NCBI GenBank assembly: GCA_009779995.1
Contig: WRDW01000009.1
Coordinates: 1-54,226 of the forward strand
DNA from: Oscillospiraceae bacterium
GTDB taxonomy: Bacteria > Bacillota > Clostridia > Oscillospirales > Acutalibacteraceae
Direction: 5' to 3'
DNA length: 54,226 bases
A program made the position numbers and the translations under genes. Each line of letters begins with the position of its first letter. Positions within the stretch are counted from its first letter, which is position 1. Positions 15,461 through 23,409 of the stretch are shown here, one piece after another. The notes under the pieces were generated by a model. It was not told the DNA's origin and ran no database searches. It saw only the letters and a program-made list of their open reading frames with translations.

Positions 15461-15775
15461 TTGCTTTTTCTATAAATTGGCAGTATAATGAACATGGCCT
15501 TGTTCGGGGGAGGCGGCCTGCACCCAATGCCTTTTCCTCTTAGCGGAGTGCTCTGACGGTTCGGAACGCTAACGAAAGGAAATGGTGCCTTGATGAAAGT
15601 GCTTTGTGTTTGTGGCAGGCAGCGGTGGAAACATACGCGGCGTTGGCGGCGGATCCGTCCTTCGTCATCGCGATCGTGCAAGCGATTCTGTCATGGTGGA
15701 ACTGCAAGGCGACCCATGCAAAGAAGAAACCGCCCTCGAGCCTAACCAACTCGGGCGGTTCCTTCTTGCAATAAC
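15461..15775 (+). other. Type I toxin-like locus (holin-like/TxpA class), possibly decayed
   Basis: A promoter (TTGCTT 15461-15466, 17-bp spacer, TATAAT 15484-15489) is followed by a leader with CATGGC and CTTTTCCTCTTAGCGGA, and an AAAGGAAATGG ribosome site (about 15576-15586). A short frame at 15625-15774 (GTG start) gives a hydrophobic stretch, FVIAIVQAILSWW, then a basic HAKKKPP end. The 3' end is an AACCGCCC...GGGCGGTT terminator (15728-15760) overlapping the coding end. This layout is that of the short membrane toxins of Firmicutes type I systems as I remember them. The ATG at 15593 is out of frame with the hydrophobic peptide, so a frameshift may have killed it. 15776-15922 shows no gene. 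Confidence 0.4.
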
Positions 15776-15922
15776 TCAGCAATGAGGAAAAGAGAGGTGC
15801 GGCCGCAACCCGGCAGACCGCGCCCTCGGGGTTCCCGCCCCGGGGGCATTCCCTTTACTGACTTATTATAGCGTGGTTTGGCGGATTTGTCAAGTGTTTA
15901 CGCAATATGAGGTTGAAAATTT

Positions 15923-16420
15923 CTATATTATATTCTTCCCAATCAGTGCTTTGAAAGCAGCGCTCATTTCGGCCCAATACTCCGGAAAGCCATCAGGACT
16001 TCTGCCGGAGGATACCCGCGTTGTGCCGTCGGCGAACAATACCGTAATACGCCAGGCACCGTCGCCGGAGATGGAATATGTGGGCAGATACTCCCCTTCC
16101 CATGCGGTGAAGTCATTTTCTTCCGCTGCCGCAAGAAAGGCCGTGATTTTGTCTTTACTCAGCCTGCCTGCGAAGGTGAACCCCTCGAACAGAGCTTCCT
16201 CGTCACGCTCCTGTATTGGACTGCCGTAATAATCGTAAGCCCACAAGTTCCTGCGCGTCAGATCGATTTTGTATTCGAGAATGGTTAGCGCGGATGGGAC
16301 GTCACAACGGACATAAATCTCCGCGATGCTGTTGTCTGCCTGCGTCTTCGGCGGGAAGGCCAGAGATACCAGCATCATGAGAAAGGCCAGAGGCATGGTG
16401 AAAAACGCTTTGATGTTCAT
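15923..16420 (-). CDS. Small secreted protein, paralogue of 2-487
   Basis: A 165-residue exported protein. The signal peptide (residues 1-28) is nearly identical, in DNA and protein, to that of the gene at position 2. The mature part diverges at first and then becomes similar again: YKIDLTRRNLWAYD, EEALFEGFTFAGRLSKDKITAFL, WRITVLFADGTTRVSSG, YWAEMSAAFKALIGKNII. The two conserved blocks suggest a fold for which no domain name is known to me. The ATG follows AGGGAGG, and a good promoter lies upstream. Function unknown. Confidence 0.75.
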   Translation of the reverse strand: MNIKAFFTMPLAFLMMLVSLAFPPKTQADNSIAEIYVRCDVPSALTILEYKIDLTRRNLWAYDYYGSPIQERDEEALFEGFTFAGRLSKDKITAFLAAAEENDFTAWEGEYLPTYSISGDGAWRITVLFADGTTRVSSGRSPDGFPEYWAEMSAAFKALIGKNII

Positions 16421-16453
16421 GTGAAAACCTCCCTGTAAATTTTTCTTACCCCA

Positions 16454-16482
16454 ATGATACACCATCTGTGGCCGCGTGTCAA
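16454..16482 (-). promoter_or_regulatory. Promoter of the secreted paralogue
   Basis: Reading leftward: TTGACA (16477-16482), 17-bp spacer, TATCAT (16454-16459). Confidence 0.75.
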
Positions 16483-16543
16483 TCATAACTTTCCGTCCCT
16501 CCGCATATCTATGTCCTGACGAAATGCGGAAAGGCGTGGAATT

Positions 16544-17113
16544 ATGTTTGTATATTCGGTCAGGTCCTCCAAGCTCAAGCTCATCGGGCTGATTGCCGTG
16601 GCGGCGGCGGCGGTGATTGCGTTGCTGTTCATCACCCAGCGCGGCAGGCCCGCGATGGGGGGGGCGATACGCCTGGCGGCGGCCACCGCGCAGGAGCGCG
16701 CCACCTTCCTCTCGCAGTTCGGCTGGGAGGCGGGCGAGGACCCCCTGGAGGTCTCGGAGGTCATCATCCCCGCCGAGTTCGACGAGGTTTACGCGAAGTA
16801 CAACGAGATCCAGAAGGCGCAGAACATGGATCTGAGCGACTACGCGGGCAAGCGCGTGAAGCGCTGGACCTACGAGATCCGCAATTACCCCGGCTACGAG
16901 GGCAAGCCCGGCGTGGTGCAGGCCAATTTGCTCATCGATAAGGGCGTGGTGGTCGGCGGGGACATCTGTTCCCTGGAGCTGGGCGGCTTCCTGCACGGCT
17001 TCGATTTCCCGCAGAAGCTGCCCGCAATCACCAGCGCCGCCGCGGCGGACGCCGATGTGGCGGACGTTGAAGATGTGGATGCGACAGTCGCCGCGGCTGG
17101 AACGACAGGATAA
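16544..17113 (+). CDS. DUF4830 membrane-anchored protein
   Basis: A 189-residue protein with an N-terminal membrane helix (LIGLIAVAAAAVIALLFI) and an external DUF4830 domain. Its signature is visible: FLSQFGWEAGEDPLEVSEVIIP, FDEVYAKYNEIQKAQNMDLSDY, GKRVKRWTYEI and VQANLLIDKGVVVGGDICS. These proteins are common in sporulating clostridia and have no known function. The C-terminus is an Ala/Asp/Val-rich tail (about 165-189). The ATG follows GGAAAGG. Confidence 0.82.
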   Translation: MFVYSVRSSKLKLIGLIAVAAAAVIALLFITQRGRPAMGGAIRLAAATAQERATFLSQFGWEAGEDPLEVSEVIIPAEFDEVYAKYNEIQKAQNMDLSDYAGKRVKRWTYEIRNYPGYEGKPGVVQANLLIDKGVVVGGDICSLELGGFLHGFDFPQKLPAITSAAAADADVADVEDVDATVAAAGTTG

Positions 17114-17134
17114 AAGCAAAAAGCAAAATATATA

Positions 17135-17163
17135 TTGCCCTCCCGCCCGAATTGTGCTAAGAT
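17135..17163 (+). promoter_or_regulatory. Promoter of the GH95 gene
   Basis: TTGCCC (17135-17140), 17-bp spacer, TAAGAT (17158-17163); CGGGAGGA precedes the ATG at 17198. Confidence 0.6.
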
Positions 17164-17197
17164 AATAGCATCAATTCGAGCGGGAGGAATTTTGCGT

Positions 17198-19486
17198 ATG
17201 AGCGACCACCTGATCTGGCACGACAGCCCGGCGCAGGTCTGGCAGCAGGCCCTGCCCATAGGCAGCGGGCATCTCGGCGGCATGGTTTTCGGCGGCGCGC
17301 AGGCCGAGCGCGTGGCACTCAACCACGACGAGCTCTGGTCGGGCTATCCGAAGGACAAGACCGTCCCCGGCGCGGCGGAGATATACAAGCGTGCGCGCGC
17401 CCACGCCCTCAAGGGCGAGTTCGTGGAGGCCAACGGGCTGCTGAAAAGCGAGGCCTTCCAGAGCACCCACAGCGAGGCCTACCTGCCTCTCGGCGACCTG
17501 CTGCTGGACTTTGACGCATCCGGCGAGATAGCAGGCTACAGGCGCGGCCTCGACCTGCAAAACGCGATCACTTTTGTCGAATACGAGCAGGATGGCGCTC
17601 AGTACAGGCGCGAATGCTTCGCCTCACACCCGGCCAATGCCATTGTGATGCATATCGCCTGCGGCAGGCCCTTCAGCTGTGCGATTGCCCTCGAAAGCCA
17701 ACTGAAATCAAACGCCTGCACGCAGGATGGCCTGCTCCTCCTGCGCGGCGAATGCCCCGGCAACTACATCAGAAAACGCGATTACAACCTTGACAAGGAA
17801 CGCCATATCTACGCCGACGAGCCAAGCGAGCGCGGCGTGCGGTTCCTGGCGGGGCTGCGCGTGTTCTGCGACGGCGAAGTGATTTCCGAGGCACAGCGCC
17901 TGCGCGTTGAGAACGCGACGGAGCTCACGCTCTATTTCTCCTGCGAGACCAGCTACAACGGCTGGGATAAGCACCCCTTCCTGGAAGGCAAGGCCTTTGA
18001 AGAGCCTTTGTTGTCGCGGCTGCGTGGCCTGTGCGACGACTACGCCGGGCAATACCAGGCGCATAAGAGCGATTATAAGGCGCTGTACAATCGAGTAGAG
18101 CTAAAAATCGACAGCAAGAGCAAAAACGCCGCCCTGCCCACGGACAAGCGCATGATCGCCTTCCACAAGAATAATGAGGATCAAGAGCTCTGTGTGCTGC
18201 TGTACAACTACGGCAGGTACCTCGCCATCGCGGGCAGCAGGCCCGGCAGCCAGCCGCTGAACTTGCAGGGCATCTGGAACGACCTGATGGATCCGCCCTG
18301 GTGCAGCAATTACACGACGAATATCAATACAGAGATGAACTACTGGCCCATGCTCCCCTGCGCCATGCCGGAGCTCAACGAGCCGCTCATGCAAATGCTG
18401 AAAGAGCTCTCGATTTCGGGCGAAGCCGCCGCGCGCGTACATTACAATGCCCCCGGCTTCGCCGCGCACCACAACCAGGACCTATGGCGCTACGCCGCGC
18501 CCACCCAGGGGGACCCCTGCTGGTCCTTCTTCCCCCTGTGCGGCGCGTGGATGTGCTGGCACCTGTGGGAGCACTGGCGCTACACCGGGGACAGGGCCTT
18601 CCTGGAGAACGCGGCCTACCCCGTGATGAAAAACGCCGCGAAGTTCATACTCGCCCTGCTGGCGGAGGACGAGGAGGGCTGCCTCATGCCCTGCCCCGGC
18701 ACCTCGCCCGAGAACAAGTTCAGGTACGACGGCGAGGCCGTGGCTGTAGCCAAGACCAGCGCCGTCGCACTGGAGATCACCCAAGACCTGTTCCGGAATA
18801 TCATAAAATGCCACGAAATCCTGGGGCTGGACGAGGCCTTTGCCCGGGAAATCGAGGCCGCTCTGGCCCACCTGCGGCCATTGAAGATAGGTACAAAGGG
18901 CCAGCTGCTGGAGTGGGACGCCGAATACGAGGAGTGCGAGCCGCACCACAGGCACATCTCGCACCTGCTGGGGCTGTATCCCATGCGCCTGATCGACCCC
19001 GGCCGCACGCCCGCGCTGGCCGCCGCCGCCCGCCGCACGCTGGAGCTGCGCGGCGACGAGGGCACCGGCTGGTCCCTGGGGTGGAAAATCAGCTTTTGGG
19101 CGCGCCTGCGCGAGGGCGACCATGCCCTGCGCCTGCTGGAGATGCAGCTGCGCCCGGTGACCTTCGACGGCTTCAAGCACAGCCACGGGGGCGGCAGCTA
19201 CCCCAACCTGTTCGGCGCGCACCCGCCCTTCCAAATTGACGGCAACTTCGGCGCGGTGGCCGGCGTGAACGAGATGCTCCTGCAAGCCATGGAACCGCAT
19301 CCCGGTTCCAGTGACGACGAGACGCTCATCCTCCTGCCCGCCCTGCCCGCGCAATGGAAAAGCGGCGCGGTCAGGGGCCTGGCCGCGCCGGGGAACCGCA
19401 GGGTGGATATGGCCTGGGAAGAAGGCAAGCTCAAAGATTACAAGATTACCGGGGACACGCAGGGGCTGCGCATAATCGCGGGTTGA
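17198..19486 (+). CDS. Glycoside hydrolase family 95 alpha-L-fucosidase
   Basis: A 762-residue inverting glycosidase of the AfcA type, expected to release terminal L-fucose (or L-galactose) from host or plant glycans. It has the N-terminal beta-sandwich ([28 protein letters not shown]) and the (alpha/alpha)6 catalytic barrel. The barrel carries the substrate-binding asparagines in [14 protein letters not shown] (about 370-383), the [12 protein letters not shown] motif (about 587) and the catalytic-site [11 protein letters not shown] motif (about 680). There is no signal peptide, so it is probably cytoplasmic and acts on imported oligosaccharides. The start follows GGGAGGA. No transporter is adjacent. 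Confidence 0.93.
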   Translation: MSDHLIWHDSPAQVWQQALPIGSGHLGGMVFGGAQAERVALNHDELWSGYPKDKTVPGAAEIYKRARAHALKGEFVEANGLLKSEAFQSTHSEAYLPLGDLLLDFDASGEIAGYRRGLDLQNAITFVEYEQDGAQYRRECFASHPANAIVMHIACGRPFSCAIALESQLKSNACTQDGLLLLRGECPGNYIRKRDYNLDKERHIYADEPSERGVRFLAGLRVFCDGEVISEAQRLRVENATELTLYFSCETSYNGWDKHPFLEGKAFEEPLLSRLRGLCDDYAGQYQAHKSDYKALYNRVELKIDSKSKNAALPTDKRMIAFHKNNEDQELCVLLYNYGRYLAIAGSRPGSQPLNLQGIWNDLMDPPWCSNYTTNINTEMNYWPMLPCAMPELNEPLMQMLKELSISGEAAARVHYNAPGFAAHHNQDLWRYAAPTQGDPCWSFFPLCGAWMCWHLWEHWRYTGDRAFLENAAYPVMKNAAKFILALLAEDEEGCLMPCPGTSPENKFRYDGEAVAVAKTSAVALEITQDLFRNIIKCHEILGLDEAFAREIEAALAHLRPLKIGTKGQLLEWDAEYEECEPHHRHISHLLGLYPMRLIDPGRTPALAAAARRTLELRGDEGTGWSLGWKISFWARLREGDHALRLLEMQLRPVTFDGFKHSHGGGSYPNLFGAHPPFQIDGNFGAVAGVNEMLLQAMEPHPGSSDDETLILLPALPAQWKSGAVRGLAAPGNRRVDMAWEEGKLKDYKITGDTQGLRIIAG

Positions 19487-19514
19487 TATGGTTCCTGCTT
19501 TGTAAAAATGATGT

Positions 19515-19742
19515 ACTGCTTTGCCACTTCCGCCGAAAGCGGTCAGCCGCTCACGCGGACACCCCCTCGGCGCTTTGCGCCGGCCCCCCACGGGGGGCAT
19601 CCTGACGAGGCGGTAAGGCTATTTGTAAAAACGAGTAAAAAACTTCCGATTCGTCAGGATGCCCCCCGTGGGGGGCCGGCGCGAAGCGCCGGGGGGCATC
19701 CGCGGAGCGGCTGAGCGCTTTCGGCGGAAGAGGCAAAGCAGT
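19515..19742. repeat. Long imperfect inverted repeat (CCGAAAGCG family)
   Basis: Arms of about 92 bp run from ACTGCTTTGCC inward to GGCATCCTGACGA on the left, mirrored on the right, with about 40 bp of AT-rich loop. They include GCCGAAAGCG, CAGCCGCTC and CGGCGCTTTGCGCCGG blocks. The family is shared with 36828-37073 and, more distantly, 39112-39294, 28785-28995 and 23330-23405. No transposase is present, so it looks like a MITE. Confidence 0.8.
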
Positions 19743-19767
19743 GGGTTCTTGCAGAGCAGGAACAGGT

Positions 19768-20484
19768 TTACCCCACAGGGATGGTCACGGGCGCGGGGTA
19801 GGCTATGCCGAAGGTTTCCACGCTCACGCTTCGGATGGCGGGCGGGTCGGTCAGGATCATATTGACGGCGGGCAGCCTGGCGATGCGGTCCACCACGTCC
19901 ATGCCGGAGGTCACCTTGCCGAAGGTGGCGTAGTCGCCGTCCAGGCTGGGGTAATCGGCGTGCATGATGAAGAACTGGCAGGAGGCGCTGTCGTTGCGGC
20001 CGTTCATGCGGGCCATGGAGAGCACGCCGGGCGTGTGCTTGAGGTCTTTGTTTTTCGTGAAGCCGTTGTTGGCGAACTCGCCCTTGATGCTGTAGGGGAA
20101 GCCGACGGAGGTGCCGTCGCCGGTGGGCGAGCCGCCCTGGATCATGAAGCCGGGGGCCGCGCGGTGGAACACGCGGCCCTCAAAATAGCCGCTGTTCGCC
20201 AGGGAGATGAAGTTGTGGACGGTGTTGGGCGCTTTGTCCGGGTAGAGTTCCGCCTTGATGACGCCGCCGTCGGCCATGGTGATGGTAATCACGGGGTATT
20301 GGTCGCCGGGCTGCCATGGTGTCTGCACAGTCATGCCCTCCTGATATAGTGTTGTCGGAAGCACGAGCTCCGCTATGTCCTTTGCCGCAGGCGGCTCCTG
20401 GCCGCAGGCGCCCAGCAGGGCCATGAGCGCGCACAGCGTCAATACTGACGCCGCGGCCAGCAGTATAGAAATGATTTTTTTCAC
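19768..20484 (-). CDS. Lipoprotein cyclophilin-type peptidyl-prolyl isomerase
   Basis: A 238-residue protein with a lipoprotein signal (KKIISILLAAASVLTLC, lipobox LLGAC) and a cyclophilin domain from about residue 75. The motifs are TVHNFISLANSGYFEGRVFHRAAPGFMIQGG, GVLSMAR, SASCQFFIMHAD and ATFGKVTSGMDVVD. It probably assists folding of exported proteins outside the membrane. The active-site arginine (FHR) and the QGG, FF and F positions are present. The start is GTG at 20484, after AAGGAAAAACCT; the longer in-frame ATG has no ribosome site and precedes the promoter region. Confidence 0.93.
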   Translation of the reverse strand: MKKIISILLAAASVLTLCALMALLGACGQEPPAAKDIAELVLPTTLYQEGMTVQTPWQPGDQYPVITITMADGGVIKAELYPDKAPNTVHNFISLANSGYFEGRVFHRAAPGFMIQGGSPTGDGTSVGFPYSIKGEFANNGFTKNKDLKHTPGVLSMARMNGRNDSASCQFFIMHADYPSLDGDYATFGKVTSGMDVVDRIARLPAVNMILTDPPAIRSVSVETFGIAYPAPVTIPVG

Positions 20485-20530
20485 AGGTTTTTCCTTCTTT
20501 CTAATTTTGTATGCTGAATCGGCCTGCTTT

Positions 20531-20558
20531 ATTATACATAAATTAGCCGGAAAGTCAA
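20531..20558 (-). promoter_or_regulatory. Promoter of the cyclophilin gene
   Basis: Reading leftward: TTGACT (20553-20558), 16-bp spacer, TATAAT (20531-20536). Confidence 0.75.
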
Positions 20559-20650
20559 GCAAATTCTTCCCCTGCCGCGCATAAACGCCCGCGCGCGGCG
20601 CAAACTACCCTTGCCATACGCAAAATTTAAGAGCAAGGAGAGTTTGACAC

Positions 20651-20872
20651 ATGCTGGACCGCATTGCACTGATCCTGGTCGTCCTGGGCGCGCTCAACTG
20701 GGGCAGCATCGGCCTGTTCCAATTTGACATCGTGGCCTGGATTTTTGGCGGGCAGGGCGCGATCGTCAGCCGGATCCTCTACACACTGGTGGCGCTGGCG
20801 GGCATCTGGTGCGTTTCGCTGTTGTTCCGCGAGCATTCCCTCATCACCACGGCGGACGACGTGGACCACTAG
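20651..20872 (+). CDS. DUF378 family small membrane protein
   Basis: A 73-residue protein with two membrane helices. It has the DUF378/YuzA signature LDRIALILVVLGALNWGSIGLFQFDIVAWIFG, followed by RILYTLVALAGIW. Function is unknown; such proteins are widespread in Firmicutes. The ATG follows CAAGGAGAG, and a strong terminator follows the stop. Confidence 0.9.
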   Translation: MLDRIALILVVLGALNWGSIGLFQFDIVAWIFGGQGAIVSRILYTLVALAGIWCVSLLFREHSLITTADDVDH

Positions 20873-20886
20873 GCGCAAATGCTTAG

Positions 20887-20920
20887 AAAAACCGGGGGCA
20901 GGGCCCCCGGTTTTTGTTTT
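20887..20920 (+). terminator. Intrinsic terminator of the DUF378 gene
   Basis: ACCGGGGGC-AGG-GCCCCCGGT followed by TTTTGTTTT. Confidence 0.92.
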
Positions 20921-20958
20921 GGGGCTTGCAATTTTGCCGGAATAGAGCGGGAGCGGCA

Positions 20959-21744
20959 TCAGCTGTACAGCACCTGCTCCCCGCTGTAATATGTGATCTT
21001 CGAGGCTATCCGCTCCACCGTGATTGGGTAGCCCGTTTCGGTTTTTTTCAGGGCCTTGTTGTGCACCTTCAAAAAGCCGCGCTCCTCCCCGGTGATGATG
21101 TCCGGGGCGATCTGCTTGATGGAGGCGATTGCGTCATGCAACACCACGCCGATGGCGTCATACAGCGCCCGCAGCCTGTCCTCCGGGATTTTCCCCAACA
21201 GGGAGTGCGGCGAGACCCGCGCGGCCCAGAGAATCTCGTCGGCGTAGGCATTGCCAATGCCCTTGATGATCTTCTGGTCAATCAGGAAGGCCTTCACGTT
21301 CATGCCGGGCCTGCCGCGCGCAGCCCGCAGGAAGTATTCCCACGTGAACGCCGGGGCGAAGGCGTCCGGGGCCCTGTCCGCCGGGGGCCTGTAGCGTATG
21401 GTGCACAGAGCGCCCCTGTCGCTGAACACAACGCTCTCGTTTGCGAAATGCAGGGCAAAAATCTTGAATCGGATCGCGCCCACCGCCTCCTGCGGCACGA
21501 TGGCAATCTCCCCGTTGAGCATCAGGTGGGCCGCGACGACCCGGTGGCCGCCGAAGTCGAATAGCAGCTCCTTCCCCAGGCGCTCGATGCGCAGCAGGTC
21601 CAGCCCGGCGAGTTCCTGCGCCAGGATGGCCGCGGGAGCGCGTACCTTCTGCGGGTTGAACACCTCCGGGCCAACCAGGCGCTTGGAGCTCAGCCGGTCA
21701 AAAATGTTGGACTTGAAAACTTCCAGGTCGGGCAGTTCGGGCAT
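20959..21744 (-). CDS. Fpg/Nei-family DNA glycosylase, zincless form
   Basis: A 261-residue base-excision-repair glycosylase/AP lyase. The N-terminus MPELPDLE provides the catalytic Pro2 and Glu3; a lysine in LGKELLF (about 58) matches the conserved minor-groove lysine. The helix-two-turn-helix segment IDQKIIKGIGNAYADEILW is intact. The usual C-terminal four-cysteine zinc finger is missing; instead the protein ends TETGYPITVERIASKITYYSGEQVLYS, as in known zincless Fpg/Nei variants. Substrate preference cannot be read from sequence. The ATG follows AAAGGAGG. Confidence 0.88.
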   Translation of the reverse strand: MPELPDLEVFKSNIFDRLSSKRLVGPEVFNPQKVRAPAAILAQELAGLDLLRIERLGKELLFDFGGHRVVAAHLMLNGEIAIVPQEAVGAIRFKIFALHFANESVVFSDRGALCTIRYRPPADRAPDAFAPAFTWEYFLRAARGRPGMNVKAFLIDQKIIKGIGNAYADEILWAARVSPHSLLGKIPEDRLRALYDAIGVVLHDAIASIKQIAPDIITGEERGFLKVHNKALKKTETGYPITVERIASKITYYSGEQVLYS

Positions 21745-21773
21745 GGTGGGCCTCCTTTGGCGATTTCACCACA

Positions 21774-21802
21774 ATATTAGCACAAATATTCGGCCGTGTC
21801 AA
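21774..21802 (-). promoter_or_regulatory. Promoter of the Fpg/Nei gene
   Basis: Reading leftward: TTGACA (21797-21802), 17-bp spacer, TAATAT (21774-21779). Confidence 0.7.
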
Positions 21803-21810
21803 GAAAAAAT

Positions 21811-21840
21811 TAAGAAGCCCCCTCGCCTGCGAGGGGGGAT
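21811..21840 (-). terminator. Palindromic terminator of the pst-phoU operon
   Basis: Reading leftward after phoU: CCCCCTCGC-AG-GCGAGGGGG, then CTTCTTAATTTTTTC. It is formed by a member of the dispersed CCCCTC/GAGGGG repeat, part of a larger repeat remnant up to about 21885. Confidence 0.65.
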
Positions 21841-21883
21841 AGCGTCAGCGCTGCGCAGGAGCGGTGACGCAGGGGAGCCACAC

Positions 21884-22549
21884 CTACATCACCTGTATAT
21901 CCTTGTGCATCCCCGTGAGCGAGAAAATCACCCACTCGGCGATGTTCTTCGCGTGGTCGCCGATGCGCTCGAAATACTTTGCGATCATGATCAGGTCTAT
22001 GGCCTGGTCGCTGTCGTCGGCGTTCTGGCGGATCAGTTCCACCAGCGCTTTTTTTACTTTGTTGAACAGGCCGTTGACGATGTCGTCGTACTCGATGACG
22101 CCCTGCGCCAGCTCCAGGTCCTTCTCCACGAAGGCGGCGATGCTGTCGGCGACCATCTTTGCCGTGGCGGCGGCCATCTGCGGGAAGTAGTCCTCGGGCT
22201 TCTCCACATAGGGCTTGTCGCTGATGCGCAGCGTGATGGCCGAAATGTCGGCGGCCTGGTCACCGATGCGCTCGAGGTCCGTGGTGATCTTCAGCACCGA
22301 GGACACCAGGCGCAGGTCGCCCGCCACGGGCTGCTGCTGCATGATGATCTTCAGGCACTGGCGTTCAATTTCTTTTTCTTTGTGGTTGATCTCGTCGTCG
22401 CCCGAGGCCACCTTTTTGGCCAGCGCCGCGTCGCGCTCAATCAGCGCGCGGTTGGCGTCGGCGATGGCCTGCTCCACCATGCTGCCCATCTCGATGAGCG
22501 AATCGCCCAGCCGGGCCAGCTGCTCGTCGAACCTTGACCGGATGCTCAT
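21884..22549 (-). CDS. phoU: Phosphate transport regulator PhoU
   Basis: A 221-residue cytoplasmic protein made of two homologous three-helix bundles. Each carries the metal-binding PhoU motif: TTDLERIGDQAADIS (about 93-107) and AKYFERIGDHAKNIAEWV (about 190-207). PhoU restrains Pst transport and the phosphate sensor kinase. It is the last gene of the pst operon, and its ATG begins 2 nt after the pstB1 stop. No phoR/phoB pair is in the window. Confidence 0.95.
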   Translation of the reverse strand: MSIRSRFDEQLARLGDSLIEMGSMVEQAIADANRALIERDAALAKKVASGDDEINHKEKEIERQCLKIIMQQQPVAGDLRLVSSVLKITTDLERIGDQAADISAITLRISDKPYVEKPEDYFPQMAAATAKMVADSIAAFVEKDLELAQGVIEYDDIVNGLFNKVKKALVELIRQNADDSDQAIDLIMIAKYFERIGDHAKNIAEWVIFSLTGMHKDIQVM

Positions 22550-22551
22550 AT

Positions 22552-23313
22552 TTATCCGAACCTCCCTGTTATATAATCGCTTGTGCGCTCGTCGCGCGGG
22601 TTGGCGAAGACCTCCGCGGTACGGCCCTCCTCGATCAGCCGCCCCGAAAGCAGGAAGGCGACCCTGTCGGCCACGCGCCCGGCCTGCTGCACGTTGTGCG
22701 GCGCGATGACGATGGTGAACTCCTGCTTGAGCTTGGTGAGGGAATCCTCGATCTTGGCCGTGGAGATGGGGTCGAGCCCCGAGCAGGGCCGGTCCAGGAG
22801 GATGACCTCGGGCCGCAGGGCCAGCACCCGCGCGATGCAAAGCCGCTGCTGCTGCCCCCCGGAGAGGCTCATGGCCGGCGTGTTCAGGCGGTCCTTCACC
22901 TCGTCCCACAGCGTCGCCTGCGTCAGGGCCTGCTCCGCGAGCGCGGCCAGGGCCTTTTTGCTCTTTTTGGCACTGCCCTGCAGGCGCGGGCCGTAGGTGA
23001 CGTTGTCGATGATGGACATCGGCAGGGGCGTGGGGACGTCGAACACCATGCCCACCCGGCGGCGCAGCCGCGTGACGCTCACATCCCCGTCGTGGATGTT
23101 CTTGCCGTCCAGGAGCACCTCCCCCGCGGCGCGGGCCCCGGGGGTGAGCTCGTACAGGCGGTTGAGCGCGCGCAGCGCCGTGGTGATGCCGCTGCCCGCG
23201 GGGCCGATCAGCGCGAGAATTTTGTTCTCGGGGACCTCCAGGCACAGGTCAAACAGGGCCTGCTTTTTAGTATAATAAAATTCCAGGTGGTTAATCACCA
23301 TTTTCGGCTGCAA
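22552..23313 (-). CDS. pstB: PstB1, phosphate ABC transporter ATPase with degenerate catalytic motifs
   Basis: A 253-residue PstB-type nucleotide-binding subunit. Numbering is from the TTG at 23313, 7 nt after AGGAGG. The signature LSGGQQQR (150-157) and H-loop His206 are intact, but three key positions are changed. Walker A reads GPAGSGITT, so the nucleotide-binding lysine is Ile43. The Q-loop reads VFDVP, so Gln is Asp92. Walker B reads ILLDRP, so the catalytic glutamate is Arg175. Alone it should not bind and hydrolyse ATP normally. The frame is otherwise undamaged and ends in the same DYITGRFG as PstB2, so it is a conserved subunit rather than a pseudogene. Confidence 0.93.
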   Translation of the reverse strand: MQPKMVINHLEFYYTKKQALFDLCLEVPENKILALIGPAGSGITTALRALNRLYELTPGARAAGEVLLDGKNIHDGDVSVTRLRRRVGMVFDVPTPLPMSIIDNVTYGPRLQGSAKKSKKALAALAEQALTQATLWDEVKDRLNTPAMSLSGGQQQRLCIARVLALRPEVILLDRPCSGLDPISTAKIEDSLTKLKQEFTIVIAPHNVQQAGRVADRVAFLLSGRLIEEGRTAEVFANPRDERTSDYITGRFG

Positions 23314-23329
23314 AAACAAACCTCCTATC

Positions 23330-23405
23330 TAATCCCCTGGCTCCCTTGTGAGGGAGCTCCGCCGCAGCGGTGAGGGAGTACCGCAGAGCGGCTGATCGCT
23401 TTCGG
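23330..23405. repeat. Half copy of the CCGAAAGCG repeat family
   Basis: CTCCCTTGTGAGGGAG hairpin, CCGCCGCAGCGG, then GCAGAGCGGCTGATCGCTTTCGG, matching the right arm of 19515-19742. It lies between pstA and pstB1 inside the operon. Confidence 0.55.
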
Positions 23406-23409
23406 AATG

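Noticed and set aside
15397-15681. Lower-strand frame across the toxin-like locus
   Set aside because: It runs antisense through a promoter, leader and terminator, and its analogue in the second copy is not conserved as protein.
19515-19742. CRISPR-like repeat array
   Set aside because: The repeats are inverted arms of one element, not direct repeats with spacers; no cas gene is present.
22552-23313. pstB1 as a pseudogene
   Set aside because: The frame is complete, the signature, D-loop and H-loop are kept, it is coupled to phoU, and its defects complement those of PstB2.
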